A DNA stretch of 64,000 nucleotides from Furfurilactobacillus rossiae DSM 15814 (GCF_000428925.1 NZ_AUAW01000014.1:1-64000); one strand, 5' to 3'; positions 8,525 to 17,111 are shown, numbered from the stretch's first letter. Translations and numbers: made by a program. Notes: a model not told the origin generated them from the letters alone.

Positions 8525-9801
8525 TTTACCCGATACTTTTCAAACCGTTGCGCTGATTCATCCGTCAGCTCGACGGTTATTTTAGTACCTTCGGCAACAT
8601 ATTCGGTTTCCAAAATATGTGCCTTTTCATTCAAGAAGTTCAAAATGTTGCCTTGATCAAACGGAATCAACAGGGTAACTGTCTGGTAGTTCTTAAAGAC
8701 TTGTTCCCGAATCATCGTGATTAATTCATCCAATGAAGCGTCGTCTCGTGCCGAGTAAACGAGTTGCATGCCCTCGCGTGACGGGTACTTAGCTTCCGTC
8801 TTGTCGGCCTTGTTGAACGCAACAATCATTGGAATATCAGTGACGCCAATTGCCTTAAGCGCTTCATTAGTGGTTTTCATCATTTTTTCACTGTTCGGGT
8901 CACTATAATCCACGACCTGAATGAGCAAATCGGCGTTAGCAGCCTCAGCCAACGTGGACCGGAATGCTTCGACTAATCCATGAGGCAGTTTGCTGACAAA
9001 ACCAACAGTGTCTGAAAGTAGGAACTGCTTTTGATCCGGCAGGTTGATCTGTCGAACACTGGTATCAAGCGTTGCAAACAACATGTTCTTTTCAAATACT
9101 TGTTTGTCTTCGTTTAAACCATATTTGCGGACAAGACCGTTCATGGTGGTTGATTTACCAGCGTTGGTATAACCGACTAATGCTACAGTTGGGAGTCCAT
9201 TCTTTTCCCGTTGCGTACGTTGGGTGTCGGCAGCTTTGGTGATGTCTGTTAGCTCGCCCTTCAGATGTTTGATCTGATTGTTGATGGTTCGGCGATCCAT
9301 TTCTTGTTGTGTTTCACCAGCACCACGGTTAGTGAATCCGCCACCACCGCCGGCACCGGTTTGTTGGTCCAAACGTTGGTTAACACTAGTATGCAACCGT
9401 GGCAGTTGATACTGGAGTTGTGCAATTTGAACCTGTAGCTTAGCTTCCCGTGTCTGAGCACGGTTGGCAAAGATATCCAGGATCAAAGCAGTTCTGTCCA
9501 GTACACTCGCTTTAGTAGCCGATTCGATGTTACGAATCTGTGAAGCAGTAAGTTCATCGTTTGTCACGATGGTATCCACGTTTTCACTGGCCACAATTTC
9601 AGCTAGTTCGGTAATTTTTCCCTTACCAAAGTAAGTGCCTGGATGCGGCCGTTCAAGTTTTTGACGAACTTCTTCCTTAACGATCATATTATTGGCGGCA
9701 ACTAGGTTGGCAAGTTCTTCCATGGAATATTCAAAGTTGCCAGCACCGGTGTTGAGACCGGCAATAATAACTTCTTTTGGTGCAATTGCAGTTTCGTCCA
9801 A
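8521..9801 (-). CDS. hflX: Ribosome-associated GTPase HflX
   Basis: A 426-residue HflX. The N-terminal HflX domain includes HPGTYFGKGK and the glycine loop QTGAGGGGGFTNRGAGETQ. The GTPase domain shows G1 GYTNAGKST (about 210-218), G3 DTVGF (264-268) and G4 NKAD (330-333). HflX binds the 50S subunit and splits stalled ribosomes under stress. TTG at 9801 is chosen because GAGG lies 8 nt upstream; the open frame continues 25 codons further without support. Its stop codon overlaps the end of the broken Rgg gene on the other strand. Confidence 0.93.
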   Translation of the reverse strand: MDETAIAPKEVIIAGLNTGAGNFEYSMEELANLVAANNMIVKEEVRQKLERPHPGTYFGKGKITELAEIVASENVDTIVTNDELTASQIRNIESATKASVLDRTALILDIFANRAQTREAKLQVQIAQLQYQLPRLHTSVNQRLDQQTGAGGGGGFTNRGAGETQQEMDRRTINNQIKHLKGELTDITKAADTQRTQREKNGLPTVALVGYTNAGKSTTMNGLVRKYGLNEDKQVFEKNMLFATLDTSVRQINLPDQKQFLLSDTVGFVSKLPHGLVEAFRSTLAEAANADLLIQVVDYSDPNSEKMMKTTNEALKAIGVTDIPMIVAFNKADKTEAKYPSREGMQLVYSARDDASLDELITMIREQVFKNYQTVTLLIPFDQGNILNFLNEKAHILETEYVAEGTKITVELTDESAQRFEKYRVN

Positions 9802-9843
9802 ATGTGTGTCCTCTTTTCTAAGCCGAAACTTATTAATAGAGTA

Positions 9844-9849
9844 AGTATA
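9844..9849 (-). promoter_or_regulatory. Extended -10 of hflX
   Basis: On the minus strand the sequence reads TG-T-TATACT, an extended -10 that needs little from a -35. It lies about 43 nt before the TTG start of hflX. No convincing -35 was seen. Confidence 0.5.
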
Positions 9850-10161
9850 ACATGAAAGACAACGAACGCCGTTCATATGGCACTACCGAAAATGAGGTGA
9901 TTGTCCCTCAAAAATGAGCAAATTATTTTCCTTTGAGTTTGAGCGCAGTGAGCAGGCTTGAGTCCCAGACAAAGATAATAGGAATATTAAACTGGATGTG
10001 GATTGTGATGACCTAAGTTTCTGTCATTGTAGGAATAGTCACTCATCAGTTTTCATAGTCGAACAGTTCGAGTACTAAAACGTAGCCGCGTCGAATCTAA
10101 TTATGGTCATAAGTTAGACATACGGTCGAAAATAAAATTAAAAATAAATGTGCAAACCACA
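9850..10161. other. Non-coding gap between hflX and oppA
   Basis: About 300 nt between the divergent hflX and oppA genes, upstream of the oppA promoter. No open frame with a ribosome site, repeat or strong hairpin was seen. The 3' part is AT-rich. Confidence 0.5.
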
Positions 10162-10190
10162 TTGACTTTAATCTTATTTTAATCTATTAT
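10162..10190 (+). promoter_or_regulatory. Promoter of the first oppA
   Basis: TTGACT at 10162-10167 and TATTAT at 10185-10190, with exactly 17 nt between them: a near-consensus vegetative promoter. It leaves a leader of about 85 nt before the oppA start at 10284. Confidence 0.75.
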
Positions 10191-10283
10191 CATCTCAACT
10201 TTTCAAAACATAAGTTGCAGCGAAAAGTACATAGCTTGGAATGCATCATCCAACGGGGTGAATTCCACAAGGAGTGTGGTTGA

Positions 10284-11918
10284 ATGAAGGTTCGTAAAAT
10301 TTTAGCAATGGGTGCAACAGCAACGTTATCTGTTTTAACCCTGGCAGCGTGTGGTAACAAAGGTGCGTCGGGGCATAAAGGCGAATTAAACTTAATGGAA
10401 AGCGCAGAAATGCCGACGCTAGATCCGTCGATTGCAACAGATAATGTGTCAATGACTGCGTTATCCAACACATATTCTGGGATTTATCGAATTGGTAAGG
10501 ATGCCAAGCCAAAAAATGAATTAGCTACGAAGACGACTGAATCTAAAGACGGTCTCCACTGGACGTTTGATTTACGTCATGGAACGAAATGGTCAAACGG
10601 GGATACTGTTACGGCTCAAGACTTTGTTTATTCCTGGCAACGTACGAACAATCCTAAGACAGGTTCACAATATGCGTATCTGTTTGAAGGTGTGAAGAAT
10701 GCCGATGCCGTTCAAAATGGTAAGATGAAGCCGAGTGCACTCGGTGTTAAAGCAGTTGGCAAGTACAAGTTATCTGTAACTTTGTCCAAGCCAATTCCTT
10801 ACTTTAAGTTGTTACTTGGTTTCCCAAGTTTCTTCCCACAAGACAAAAAGGCCGTTGATAAATACGGTAAGAAGTACGGTCAAACCTCTGCGACTCAGGT
10901 TTACAATGGGCCTTTCAAGGTTGAAGGCTACAAAGGGACTAACTCCAAATGGAATTGGACTAAAAACAATACGTACTGGGATAAGAAGAACGTTAAGTTG
11001 AACAAGATCAATTTCCAGGTTGTTAAGGAGAATAGTACACAACTTAACATGTACAACTCAAAGAAAGCTGACATGACACAGTTAACTGGTGACCAAGTTG
11101 CACAATATAAGAACAACAAGAACTACATCTATCGTCCTGGTTCATCTGCTGCTTACCTTGAATTGAATGGTAACAAGGTTCCGGCATTTAAGAACCAAAA
11201 GATTCGTGCCGCTCTATCTTATGCAGTTAGTCGTTCACAGTTGACGAATAACATCTTGCAAGATGGCTCCAAGCCTGCCAAGACGTTCACACCAGCTAAG
11301 TTAGCCAAGGATCCAAAGACTGGCGAAGACTTTGCCAAGGAAGCTGAGGTTAAAGGTGCACTAACGCAAAATTTGACTAAAGCTAAGCAATTGCTTAAAG
11401 AAGGGGAACAAGAGGCCGGTATTTCTGACTTGAAGTTTACCTTAATGGCTGACGACACTGACACGGGTAAGAAGAACGCTGAATTCTTGCAGTCCGAATT
11501 CCAGAAGTTGCCAGGTGTTAAAGTTACTGTAGACAACGTTCCTTATAAGACACGTCTGACCCGGTCAGCGTCTCATAACTTCCAATCTGTAATCACTCTT
11601 TGGGGAGCTGATTACAATGACCCTTACACGTTTGCATTGTTCACATCAGATGGGACTTACAACGATGGTCAATGGAAGAACGCCACTTATGATCAGAATG
11701 TTAAAGACTCAGCTGGTAAGAATGCTTTGAACAAGGAAGCGCGGTTTAAGAACTTGGTTACCGCTGATCAAACATTGGTTAAGGACTACGGCGTATTGCC
11801 ACTGTACACTGGTTCATTCGCTGGTTCTGGTCCATTCTTGCAACGTCCTTACGTCAAGGGGATCATCTACAATTCAGCTGGTATCAACTGGAACTACAAG
11901 TACGCTTATGTAAAGTAA
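10284..11918 (+). CDS. oppA: Oligopeptide-binding lipoprotein OppA (copy 1)
   Basis: A 544-residue extracellular solute-binding protein of family 5, which captures peptides for the Opp ABC importer. The signal sequence ends in the lipobox LTLAAC, with the lipidated Cys at residue 23. The mature part shows the family segments DGLHWTFDLRHGTKWSNGD and AQDFVYSWQRT. AAGGAG lies 9 nt before the ATG. It has its own promoter and terminator and lies about 6 kb from oppBCDF. It is a paralogue of the protein at 14364 and of the 3' fragment at 13075. Confidence 0.93.
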   Translation: MKVRKILAMGATATLSVLTLAACGNKGASGHKGELNLMESAEMPTLDPSIATDNVSMTALSNTYSGIYRIGKDAKPKNELATKTTESKDGLHWTFDLRHGTKWSNGDTVTAQDFVYSWQRTNNPKTGSQYAYLFEGVKNADAVQNGKMKPSALGVKAVGKYKLSVTLSKPIPYFKLLLGFPSFFPQDKKAVDKYGKKYGQTSATQVYNGPFKVEGYKGTNSKWNWTKNNTYWDKKNVKLNKINFQVVKENSTQLNMYNSKKADMTQLTGDQVAQYKNNKNYIYRPGSSAAYLELNGNKVPAFKNQKIRAALSYAVSRSQLTNNILQDGSKPAKTFTPAKLAKDPKTGEDFAKEAEVKGALTQNLTKAKQLLKEGEQEAGISDLKFTLMADDTDTGKKNAEFLQSEFQKLPGVKVTVDNVPYKTRLTRSASHNFQSVITLWGADYNDPYTFALFTSDGTYNDGQWKNATYDQNVKDSAGKNALNKEARFKNLVTADQTLVKDYGVLPLYTGSFAGSGPFLQRPYVKGIIYNSAGINWNYKYAYVK

Positions 11919-11935
11919 TTTATTTCTAAATTGAA

Positions 11936-11971
11936 AGTGATTCTCGACAAACATCGAGGGTTGCTTTTTTT
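11936..11971 (+). terminator. Terminator of oppA copy 1
   Basis: A 12-bp stem with several G-U pairs (AGTGATTCTCGA with TCGAGGGTTGCT) around a 6-nt loop, followed by a run of T. It ends the monocistronic oppA transcript. Confidence 0.78.
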
Positions 11972-12137
11972 GCTCGTTTTATAGTCTGTGAACAGACTTT
12001 TTAATTAGTGATTACGATGTGTAAAAGAAATTCAGGCAAAAAAGTATTATTTTTGGACTCCCGTAGAAAGCGAGGTGTATTATTCATACATAAATTAGCG
12101 ATAACTTAATTAAGCATAATTTATAAGGAGACGAATT

Positions 12138-12322
12138 ATGAAAAAATCGATAAGACTGTATATACGACGATCATTGCTTTAGGATTATCTTTGACCTTTT
12201 TGTCAAGTGCTGTTTCAGTTACAACAAACTTATTTGCTTCTAGTAGGCCACGTGAGGAAGCGAGGTTTTTACAGTTAGGCTATTATCAAGATAGCGGAGA
12301 AGATTTTGTGCACTATTACTGA
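12138..12322 (+). pseudogene. Frameshifted small secreted peptide gene
   Basis: ATAAGGAG stands 7 nt before an ATG that opens M-K-K-S-I but stops after 14 codons. One base step away, the frame continues TTIIALGLSLTFLSSAVSV (a hydrophobic signal-like stretch), then SSRPREEARFLQLGYYQD and SGEDFVHYY, ending at TGA 12320. Restoring one A near 12153 (ATAAAGACT) would give a single product of about 60 residues with a signal peptide. I do not recognise the product; a secreted peptide or bacteriocin-like precursor is possible. It may be a pseudogene or a sequence error. Confidence 0.5.
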
Positions 12323-12491
12323 TGCAAACAGAATTTTGATAAGGCTTAGAGGATATCGTTAATTTATGTTGTAGTCAGTTTTTAGTACCTGATTTTGAAG
12401 ATTTAATGTTTCAGGACATTTTTCTGAACTATTAAATAATAAATTTGAAACGATTGAAGTTAGTCATTTGTGAAAGACAAATTTCGTCATT
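12323..12491 (+). other. Non-coding stretch after the broken peptide gene
   Basis: AT-rich sequence with scattered stops in all frames; possibly the decayed remainder of the peptide locus. Nothing functional was seen before the terminator at 12492. Confidence 0.4.
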
Positions 12492-12522
12492 AAAAGATGA
12501 CCAATTTTCGGTCATCTTTTTT
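12492..12522 (+). terminator. Rho-independent terminator
   Basis: An 11-bp stem (AAAAGATGACC with GGTCATCTTTT), a 7-nt loop and a T run. It would end the transcript of the small secreted-peptide locus, which suggests that locus was once a complete gene unit. Confidence 0.8.
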
Positions 12523-12529
12523 AATTAAT

Positions 12530-12681
12530 ATCCTTAGACCAAGTTGAGCGCGAAAACGCGCGGAACATAATATTACCTGCTATGCGGGTGGGCGTTCATT
12601 CGTTTTACAAAAAAATCTCCCACCAGATTTAGAATGTAGGTGTCGAAGCCAATCATTATAAATCGAAAGGGGATTATCAAT
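12530..12681 (+). other. Possible left end of the IS200/IS605 relic
   Basis: A GC-richer stretch with small hairpins, such as GCGCGaaaaCGCGC and CCTGCtatGCGGG, directly ahead of the transposase relic. IS200/IS605 elements have hairpin ends recognised by TnpA rather than inverted repeats, so this may be the old left end. The boundary is not certain. Confidence 0.35.
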
Positions 12682-13063
12682 CTGGCGAATAAGCTAAATT
12701 GACTTGCTCAAACTAAGTGGTTATGCAAATATCACACCTGAGTATAGGAGAAAGATTGATTGACAATGAATATCAAAAGGAACTTCAACAAGATATTCGA
12801 TTGTTGTATCAGTACAAGGGCGTCAGCTTTATTGAGGGGCTATGATGACAGGCAACGTTCATCTGTTAGCGAGCATTCCGCTTAAGTTAAGCGTCTCCAG
12901 TTTTATTGGGGGACTTAAAGGGGAAGAGTGCCTTAATGAGGTTCGATCAACATAGTAAAAATGTGCAATCAACATTTTTAGTCAGAAGTTTATTACGTTA
13001 GTATGGTGGGTTTAAACGAAACCACGATCAAATGACATGTCAGAGACCAAGAAAACATGATTG
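12682..13063 (+). pseudogene. Decayed IS200/IS605-type TnpA transposase
   Basis: Pieces of a Y1 HUH transposase can be read in order across shifting frames: LANKLN, LAQTKWLCKYH, TPEYRRKID, DNEYQKELQQDIRLLYQYKG with VSFIEG, then GNVHLLASIPLKLSVSSF with IGGLKGEE. EVYYVSMVGLNETTIK (the catalytic Tyr region) and VRDQENM follow. The HVH-type histidine motif appears as NVHLL. At least four frameshifts plus stops and a small deletion show that it is inactive. It lies immediately upstream of an oppA 3' fragment, so the insertion probably took part in breaking an oppA copy. Confidence 0.8.
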
Positions 13064-13074
13064 TACCATCGACG

Positions 13075-13266
13075 GGTTAACAAGGAAGCATGGTTCAAGA
13101 ACATAGTTACCACTGATCAAACGCTGGTTAAGGATTATGGTGTCTTGCCATTGTACACTAGTTCATTCTCTGGCTCAGGTCCATTTTGCAACATCCATAC
13201 GTCAAGAGGATTATCTACAACTCAGCTGGTATCAACTGAAACTATAAGTATGCTTATGTAAGGTAA
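13075..13266 (+). pseudogene. 3' fragment of a third oppA
   Basis: This stretch matches the last 60 or so codons of oppA copy 1. NKEAWFKNIVTTDQTLVKDY and GVLPLYTSSFSGSGPF come first, then after a one-base deletion LQHPYVKRIIYNSAGIN, a TGA where copy 1 has TGG, and NYKYAYVR. The upstream nine tenths of the gene are missing and replaced by the IS200-type relic. A terminator follows at the same relative position as in copy 1. Confidence 0.88.
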
Positions 13267-13277
13267 CGTATTTCTAA

Positions 13278-13315
13278 ACAAGCTCGACATTTAAAAATAT
13301 CGAGCTTGTTTTTTT
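13278..13315 (+). terminator. Terminator after the oppA fragment
   Basis: A 10-bp stem, ACAAGCTCGA with TCGAGCTTGT, followed by seven T. It overlaps the -35 of the following mazEF promoter and is the counterpart of the terminator of oppA copy 1. Confidence 0.85.
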
Positions 13316-13345
13316 GACGGTAGTATATACATATGTATATACTAC
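13314..13345 (+). promoter_or_regulatory. mazEF promoter with palindromic operator
   Basis: TTGACG at 13314-13319 and TATACT at 13338-13343 are 18 nt apart. Between and over them lies a perfect 26-nt palindrome (13320-13345; left arm GTAGTATATACAT, right arm its reverse complement). MazE/MazF complexes repress their own promoter through palindromes of this kind, so this is the likely autoregulatory operator. Confidence 0.75.
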
Positions 13346-13391
13346 AGAAAAACGAATTAGCGTTTAAGCAAGTTAAAACCGAGGTGTTGAC

Positions 13392-13652
13392 ATGCAAAAC
13401 GCAAAGATATCAAAGTGGGGTAATTCTCAAGGCATTCGAATTCCAAAGGCTATTTTGTCAGAAATTGGCATTACTAATCTTGATGATGCTGAAGTATCAA
13501 TGGATGTTGAACAGGGAAAACTGGTAATCATGAAAACTAAGAGCGAATCAAAAATAATGAGTCGATTTGCCAATTTTGATTACGAAAAGTATTTGCAAGA
13601 TGAAAATCGCGTGGCTGACTTGGGAGAGCCGAAGGGGCGTGAACTCTGGTAG
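13392..13652 (+). CDS. mazE: MazE-type antitoxin (AbrB fold)
   Basis: An 86-residue antitoxin. The N-terminal swapped-hairpin AbrB/MazE DNA-binding domain (AKISKWGNSQGIRIPKAIL, with EVSMDVEQGKLVIMK) is followed by an acidic C-terminal tail, FDYEKYLQDENRVADLGEP, of the type that blocks the MazF active site. GAGGTG lies 5 nt before the ATG. It is followed 42 nt later by mazF and preceded by a palindromic operator. Confidence 0.92.
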   Translation: MQNAKISKWGNSQGIRIPKAILSEIGITNLDDAEVSMDVEQGKLVIMKTKSESKIMSRFANFDYEKYLQDENRVADLGEPKGRELW

Positions 13653-13694
13653 ATAGCTACTAATGAATTATTATTTTTTCGGGGGAAAAGAGAA

Positions 13695-14033
13695 ATGCCT
13701 TTTAAGACATTTGATCGAGGAGACATTATTTTAGTTGATTTCAGTCCTTCGTTTGGGCACGAACAAAAAGGTTATCGCCCTGCACTCGTTTGGACTAATA
13801 GAGCCAGTCAGCAGGTCACTGGATTTGCGAGTATTTTTCCAATAACATCTCATGATAAAGGCTATCCGCTGCATGTTCGGTTGGAAAAGCGGGTCTCTAA
13901 AGTAACGGGAGTCATTATGACGGATCGAATTACGACGATTGATTTAGAAATTCGTTCGGTGCGCAAAATAGCTCATGTTGGAAATGACATTCTCTATGAG
14001 GTAGCAGAAATATTTGCAGACATGACTGAATAG
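13695..14033 (+). CDS. mazF: MazF/PemK-type mRNA interferase toxin
   Basis: A 112-residue endoribonuclease toxin of the MazF/PemK family, which cuts mRNA at short specific sequences. The conserved start RGDIILVDFSPSFGHEQKGY-RPALV (residues about 8-32) holds the family's catalytic Arg. FPITSH near residue 53 carries the conserved Thr, and VIMTDRITTIDLEIR follows. The length is normal. It is paired with mazE upstream. Confidence 0.93.
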   Translation: MPFKTFDRGDIILVDFSPSFGHEQKGYRPALVWTNRASQQVTGFASIFPITSHDKGYPLHVRLEKRVSKVTGVIMTDRITTIDLEIRSVRKIAHVGNDILYEVAEIFADMTE

Positions 14034-14181
14034 GCTAAAACTGTCAGTATTGGCAATTGAAATAATCGTGAGAAAAATGAGGATATGCTGTATAAATGTA
14101 TAATTCGTATTAGCCACTAAACGGTCTAGATAAATAAAATGATTCGACACATAATTGTAATAATGGTTAACAAATACTAAC

Positions 14182-14208
14182 AAGGTAGGCTTTAAGCCGA
14201 CCTTTTTT
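14182..14208 (+). terminator. Rho-independent terminator upstream of oppA copy 2
   Basis: AAGGTaGGC-tttaa-GCCgACCTT followed by T6. It lies about 150 nt after mazF. The rest of 14034-14249 shows no gene or repeat. Confidence 0.75.
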
Positions 14209-14249
14209 GTTTGCCCAAAAATTCTAAGCAATAAATGGGAAAAGCTGCG

Positions 14250-14278
14250 TTGACATTCATCGAATTCTCATTTATCAT
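14250..14278 (+). promoter_or_regulatory. Promoter of oppA copy 2
   Basis: A perfect -35 TTGACA at 14250-14255 and a -10 TATCAT at 14273-14278, 17 nt apart. It leaves a leader of about 80 nt before the start at 14364. Confidence 0.75.
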
Positions 14279-14363
14279 TTGACACATACTTTTCGAATAG
14301 ATATTTTATTGCGGAAGGTCACAAATTGTTACCGGGGTAACAAAAAACAAAGGAGTTGGCGAT

Positions 14364-16004
14364 ATGAAGTTGCGAAGAGTATTAGCACTTGGTGCTGTCG
14401 CAGCCATTTCTGCCTTAACATTGGCAGCGTGTGGCAACAAAAGTGGTGCTTCTTCACACAAGGGTGTATTGAACCTGTCTACTACTGCTGAAATGCCAGG
14501 TTTGGATACATCAAAGGTTACGGATAACTCATCTTTGACAGCCTTGTCAAACACACAGGAAGGGATTTACCGAATTGGTAAAGACTCTAAGCCTGAAAAT
14601 GCGTTGGCAACAAAGACGACTGAATCAAAAGATGGTTTACACTGGACCTTTAACTTGCGTAAGAACACAAAATGGTCAAATGGTGACAAGGTCACTGCCA
14701 AAGATTTCGTTTATTCATGGCGGCGCACAAACGATCCAAAGACAGCATCACAATACGCATACTTATTTGATGGTGTGAAGAACGCGGACGCTATTCAAAA
14801 CAAGAAGGCTGATGTGAAGTCACTTGGTGTTAAGGCAGTCGGCGACTACAAGTTGGAAGTTACACTTGAAAAGCCAATTCCTTACTTCAAGTTATTGCTT
14901 GGTTTCCCAATCTTCTTCCCACAAGATCAGAAGGTTGTTGACAAGTACGGTTCTAAGTACGGGATGTCGGCCAACAAGCAAGTTTACAACGGACCTTTCA
15001 AGGTCGAAGGCTGGACTGGCACTAACACCAAGTGGAAGTGGGTTAAGAACAACAGTTACTGGGATAAGAGTGCTGTTAAGACGAACACCATCAACTTCCA
15101 AGTGGTTAAGGAAAACAATACCGCGCTTAACTTATATAACTCCGGTAAGATTGACCGAACTCAGTTACAGGGTTCACAAGTGGCCAACTACAAGAACAAT
15201 AAAGACTATACGTACTTCCAAGGTTCAACTTCTGCATATTTGGAATTGAACGAAGAAAAGGTACCTGCATTCAAGAACCAAAAGATTCGTCAAGCATTAT
15301 CCTTAGCACTTGATCGCACGCAATTGGTTAACAATGTTCTGGAAGATGGTTCAAAAGCCGCAACTGGTTTAATTCCAACGAAGTTAACAAAGAACCCTAA
15401 GACAGGTGCTGACTTTGCTAATGATTCTAAGGTTGCTGACACAACTGATCACAACTTAGCTAAGGCTAAGCAGTTGTTGAAGGAAGGGGAGAAGGAAGCT
15501 GGTATTTCTAGCTTGAACTTCACCTTGCTTGCTGACGATACGTCAGGTACTAAGCAAAACTCAGAATTCTTACAATCACAATTTGAAAAGTTGCCTGGGG
15601 TTAAGGTTTCTCTTCAAAACGTACCATTCAAGAACCGTCTAACCAAGTCTTCTAACGGGGACTTTGATGCCGTTATCACACTTTGGGGTGCTGATTACAA
15701 CGATCCGTACACGTACTCATCATTGTTCACGTCAGATAACTCACAAAATAATGGTAAATGGAAGAATTCCGAATACGACACTCTGATCAAGAATTCAGCT
15801 AATAAAGACGCCAATGACAAGCAAAAACGTTATGACGACTTAGTTAACGCTGAAAAGATCCTGACGAAGGATGTTGGGATTGTGCCATTGTACTGGGGCA
15901 CTGCTTCTGGTTCCGGTCCTATGCTTCAAAAGAGTTACGTTAAGGGTGTAATTTACAACTCAGCTGGTGTTAACTTCAACTACAAGAACGTTGAAGTTAA
16001 GTAG
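14364..16004 (+). CDS. oppA: Oligopeptide-binding lipoprotein OppA (copy 2)
   Basis: A 546-residue family 5 solute-binding lipoprotein, paralogous to the protein at 10284 over its full length. The signal peptide ends with LTLAAC (Cys 23). DGLHWTFNLRKNTKWSNGD and AKDFVYSWRRT are the shared family segments. AAAGGAG precedes the ATG. It lies directly upstream of oppBCDF but is separated from them by a hairpin terminator, which would favour much more binding protein than membrane complex. Differences between the two copies probably alter peptide preference. Confidence 0.93.
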   Translation: MKLRRVLALGAVAAISALTLAACGNKSGASSHKGVLNLSTTAEMPGLDTSKVTDNSSLTALSNTQEGIYRIGKDSKPENALATKTTESKDGLHWTFNLRKNTKWSNGDKVTAKDFVYSWRRTNDPKTASQYAYLFDGVKNADAIQNKKADVKSLGVKAVGDYKLEVTLEKPIPYFKLLLGFPIFFPQDQKVVDKYGSKYGMSANKQVYNGPFKVEGWTGTNTKWKWVKNNSYWDKSAVKTNTINFQVVKENNTALNLYNSGKIDRTQLQGSQVANYKNNKDYTYFQGSTSAYLELNEEKVPAFKNQKIRQALSLALDRTQLVNNVLEDGSKAATGLIPTKLTKNPKTGADFANDSKVADTTDHNLAKAKQLLKEGEKEAGISSLNFTLLADDTSGTKQNSEFLQSQFEKLPGVKVSLQNVPFKNRLTKSSNGDFDAVITLWGADYNDPYTYSSLFTSDNSQNNGKWKNSEYDTLIKNSANKDANDKQKRYDDLVNAEKILTKDVGIVPLYWGTASGSGPMLQKSYVKGVIYNSAGVNFNYKNVEVK

Positions 16005-16036
16005 TCACGTTAATGTAACGGATTAAATTTAGAGGG

Positions 16037-16086
16037 AAACGTGAGGAAAAACCATTTCATTCTGGTTTATCCCCACGTTTTGCTTT
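16037..16086 (+). terminator. Hairpin between oppA copy 2 and oppB
   Basis: AAACGTGAGG pairs with CCCCACGTTT around an inner ACC/GGT stem, followed by a loose T-rich tail. It is weaker than the other terminators, so some read-through into oppB is likely. Confidence 0.65.
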
Positions 16087-16101
16087 AAGATGAACATTAA
16101 T

Positions 16102-16116
16102 GATTTTCAGTGAATT
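16102..16116 (+). promoter_or_regulatory. Possible CodY-like box upstream of oppB
   Basis: GATTTTCAGTGAATT agrees with 12 of 15 positions of the CodY consensus AATTTTCWGAAAATT. CodY represses peptide uptake genes when branched amino acids are plentiful in many Firmicutes. Whether this species has CodY cannot be seen here. Confidence 0.3.
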
Positions 16117-16181
16117 CTCATTATTCAACGAAAATCTCGCACTTATTACTTGTCTGGTTTAGATTGTGAGGAAGTAAGTTT

Positions 16182-17111
16182 ATGGCAAAATACCTGCTCA
16201 AACGACTGTTTTACCTCATTCTAACGTTGTTCCTGATTGCGACCATCACGTTCTTTATGATGAAGCTGTTACCAGGGACACCGTTAAGCAACGAGTCAAA
16301 ACTCTCGCATTCACAGATTCAAATGATTTACCACACGTATGGGTTGGATAAGCCTGTGTGGCAGCAATACCTAATTTACCTGGCCGGCATGGTCCGTGGT
16401 AACTTCGGTTTGTCATTCCAGTTTGATAACCAACCGGTATCATACCTTTTGGCAACCCGGATGCCTGCATCATTCCAGCTTGGGATTCAAGCGATGATCG
16501 TTGGGGTGCTTTTAGGTATCATCGTTGGTGGGATTGCGGCAATTCGACGGAACACTTGGGTCGACGGCACGATGACGATTATTTCTATCTTAATGATCTC
16601 GATTCCAAGTTTCGTGCTTGCCATCTTGTTACAGTACTACATTGGTTTGAAAGCTGGTGCCTTTCCGGTTGCCGGCTGGGGGAACTTCTCGTATACCATT
16701 CTCCCGACCATCGCGCTGGCGGGTTCTCCGTTTGCAACGACAGCGCGGTTTATTCGAACCGAAATGGTTGACGTCATGAGTTCTGATTACATTGAATTAG
16801 CGAAGGCCAAGGGGCTGACTAGTACTGGCGTGGTTTATCACCATGCTTTGCGGAACTCCTTGATTCCACTGATTACATTGATCGGACCACTGACGGTTAA
16901 CTTGATGACCGGTTCACTGGTTGTTGAAAATATCTTCGCCGTTCCTGGGATTGGGGAACAATTCGTTAAGTCAATTACGACTAACGACTACCCAACGATC
17001 ATGGGGATTACGATGATGTACTCAGTACTGCTCGTGGTTGTCTTATTGATTACCGATATCGTTTACGGAATTGTTGACCCACGGATCCGTCTGCAAGGAG
17101 GTCAAAGCTAA
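16182..17111 (+). CDS. oppB: Oligopeptide ABC transporter permease OppB
   Basis: A 309-residue integral membrane protein with about six transmembrane helices. The first is at residues 9-30. The C-terminal half carries the binding-protein-dependent permease signature (SSDYIELAKAKGL) that docks on the ATPases. With OppC it forms the channel for peptides. AGGAAG lies before the ATG. It overlaps oppC by one nucleotide (TAATG), so the two are translationally coupled. Confidence 0.95.
   Translation: MAKYLLKRLFYLILTLFLIATITFFMMKLLPGTPLSNESKLSHSQIQMIYHTYGLDKPVWQQYLIYLAGMVRGNFGLSFQFDNQPVSYLLATRMPASFQLGIQAMIVGVLLGIIVGGIAAIRRNTWVDGTMTIISILMISIPSFVLAILLQYYIGLKAGAFPVAGWGNFSYTILPTIALAGSPFATTARFIRTEMVDVMSSDYIELAKAKGLTSTGVVYHHALRNSLIPLITLIGPLTVNLMTGSLVVENIFAVPGIGEQFVKSITTNDYPTIMGITMMYSVLLVVVLLITDIVYGIVDPRIRLQGGQS

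Noticed and set aside
13061-13261. 66-codon open frame as a separate small gene
   Set aside because: It is the 3' part of an oppA copy, frameshifted near its end, without its own start.
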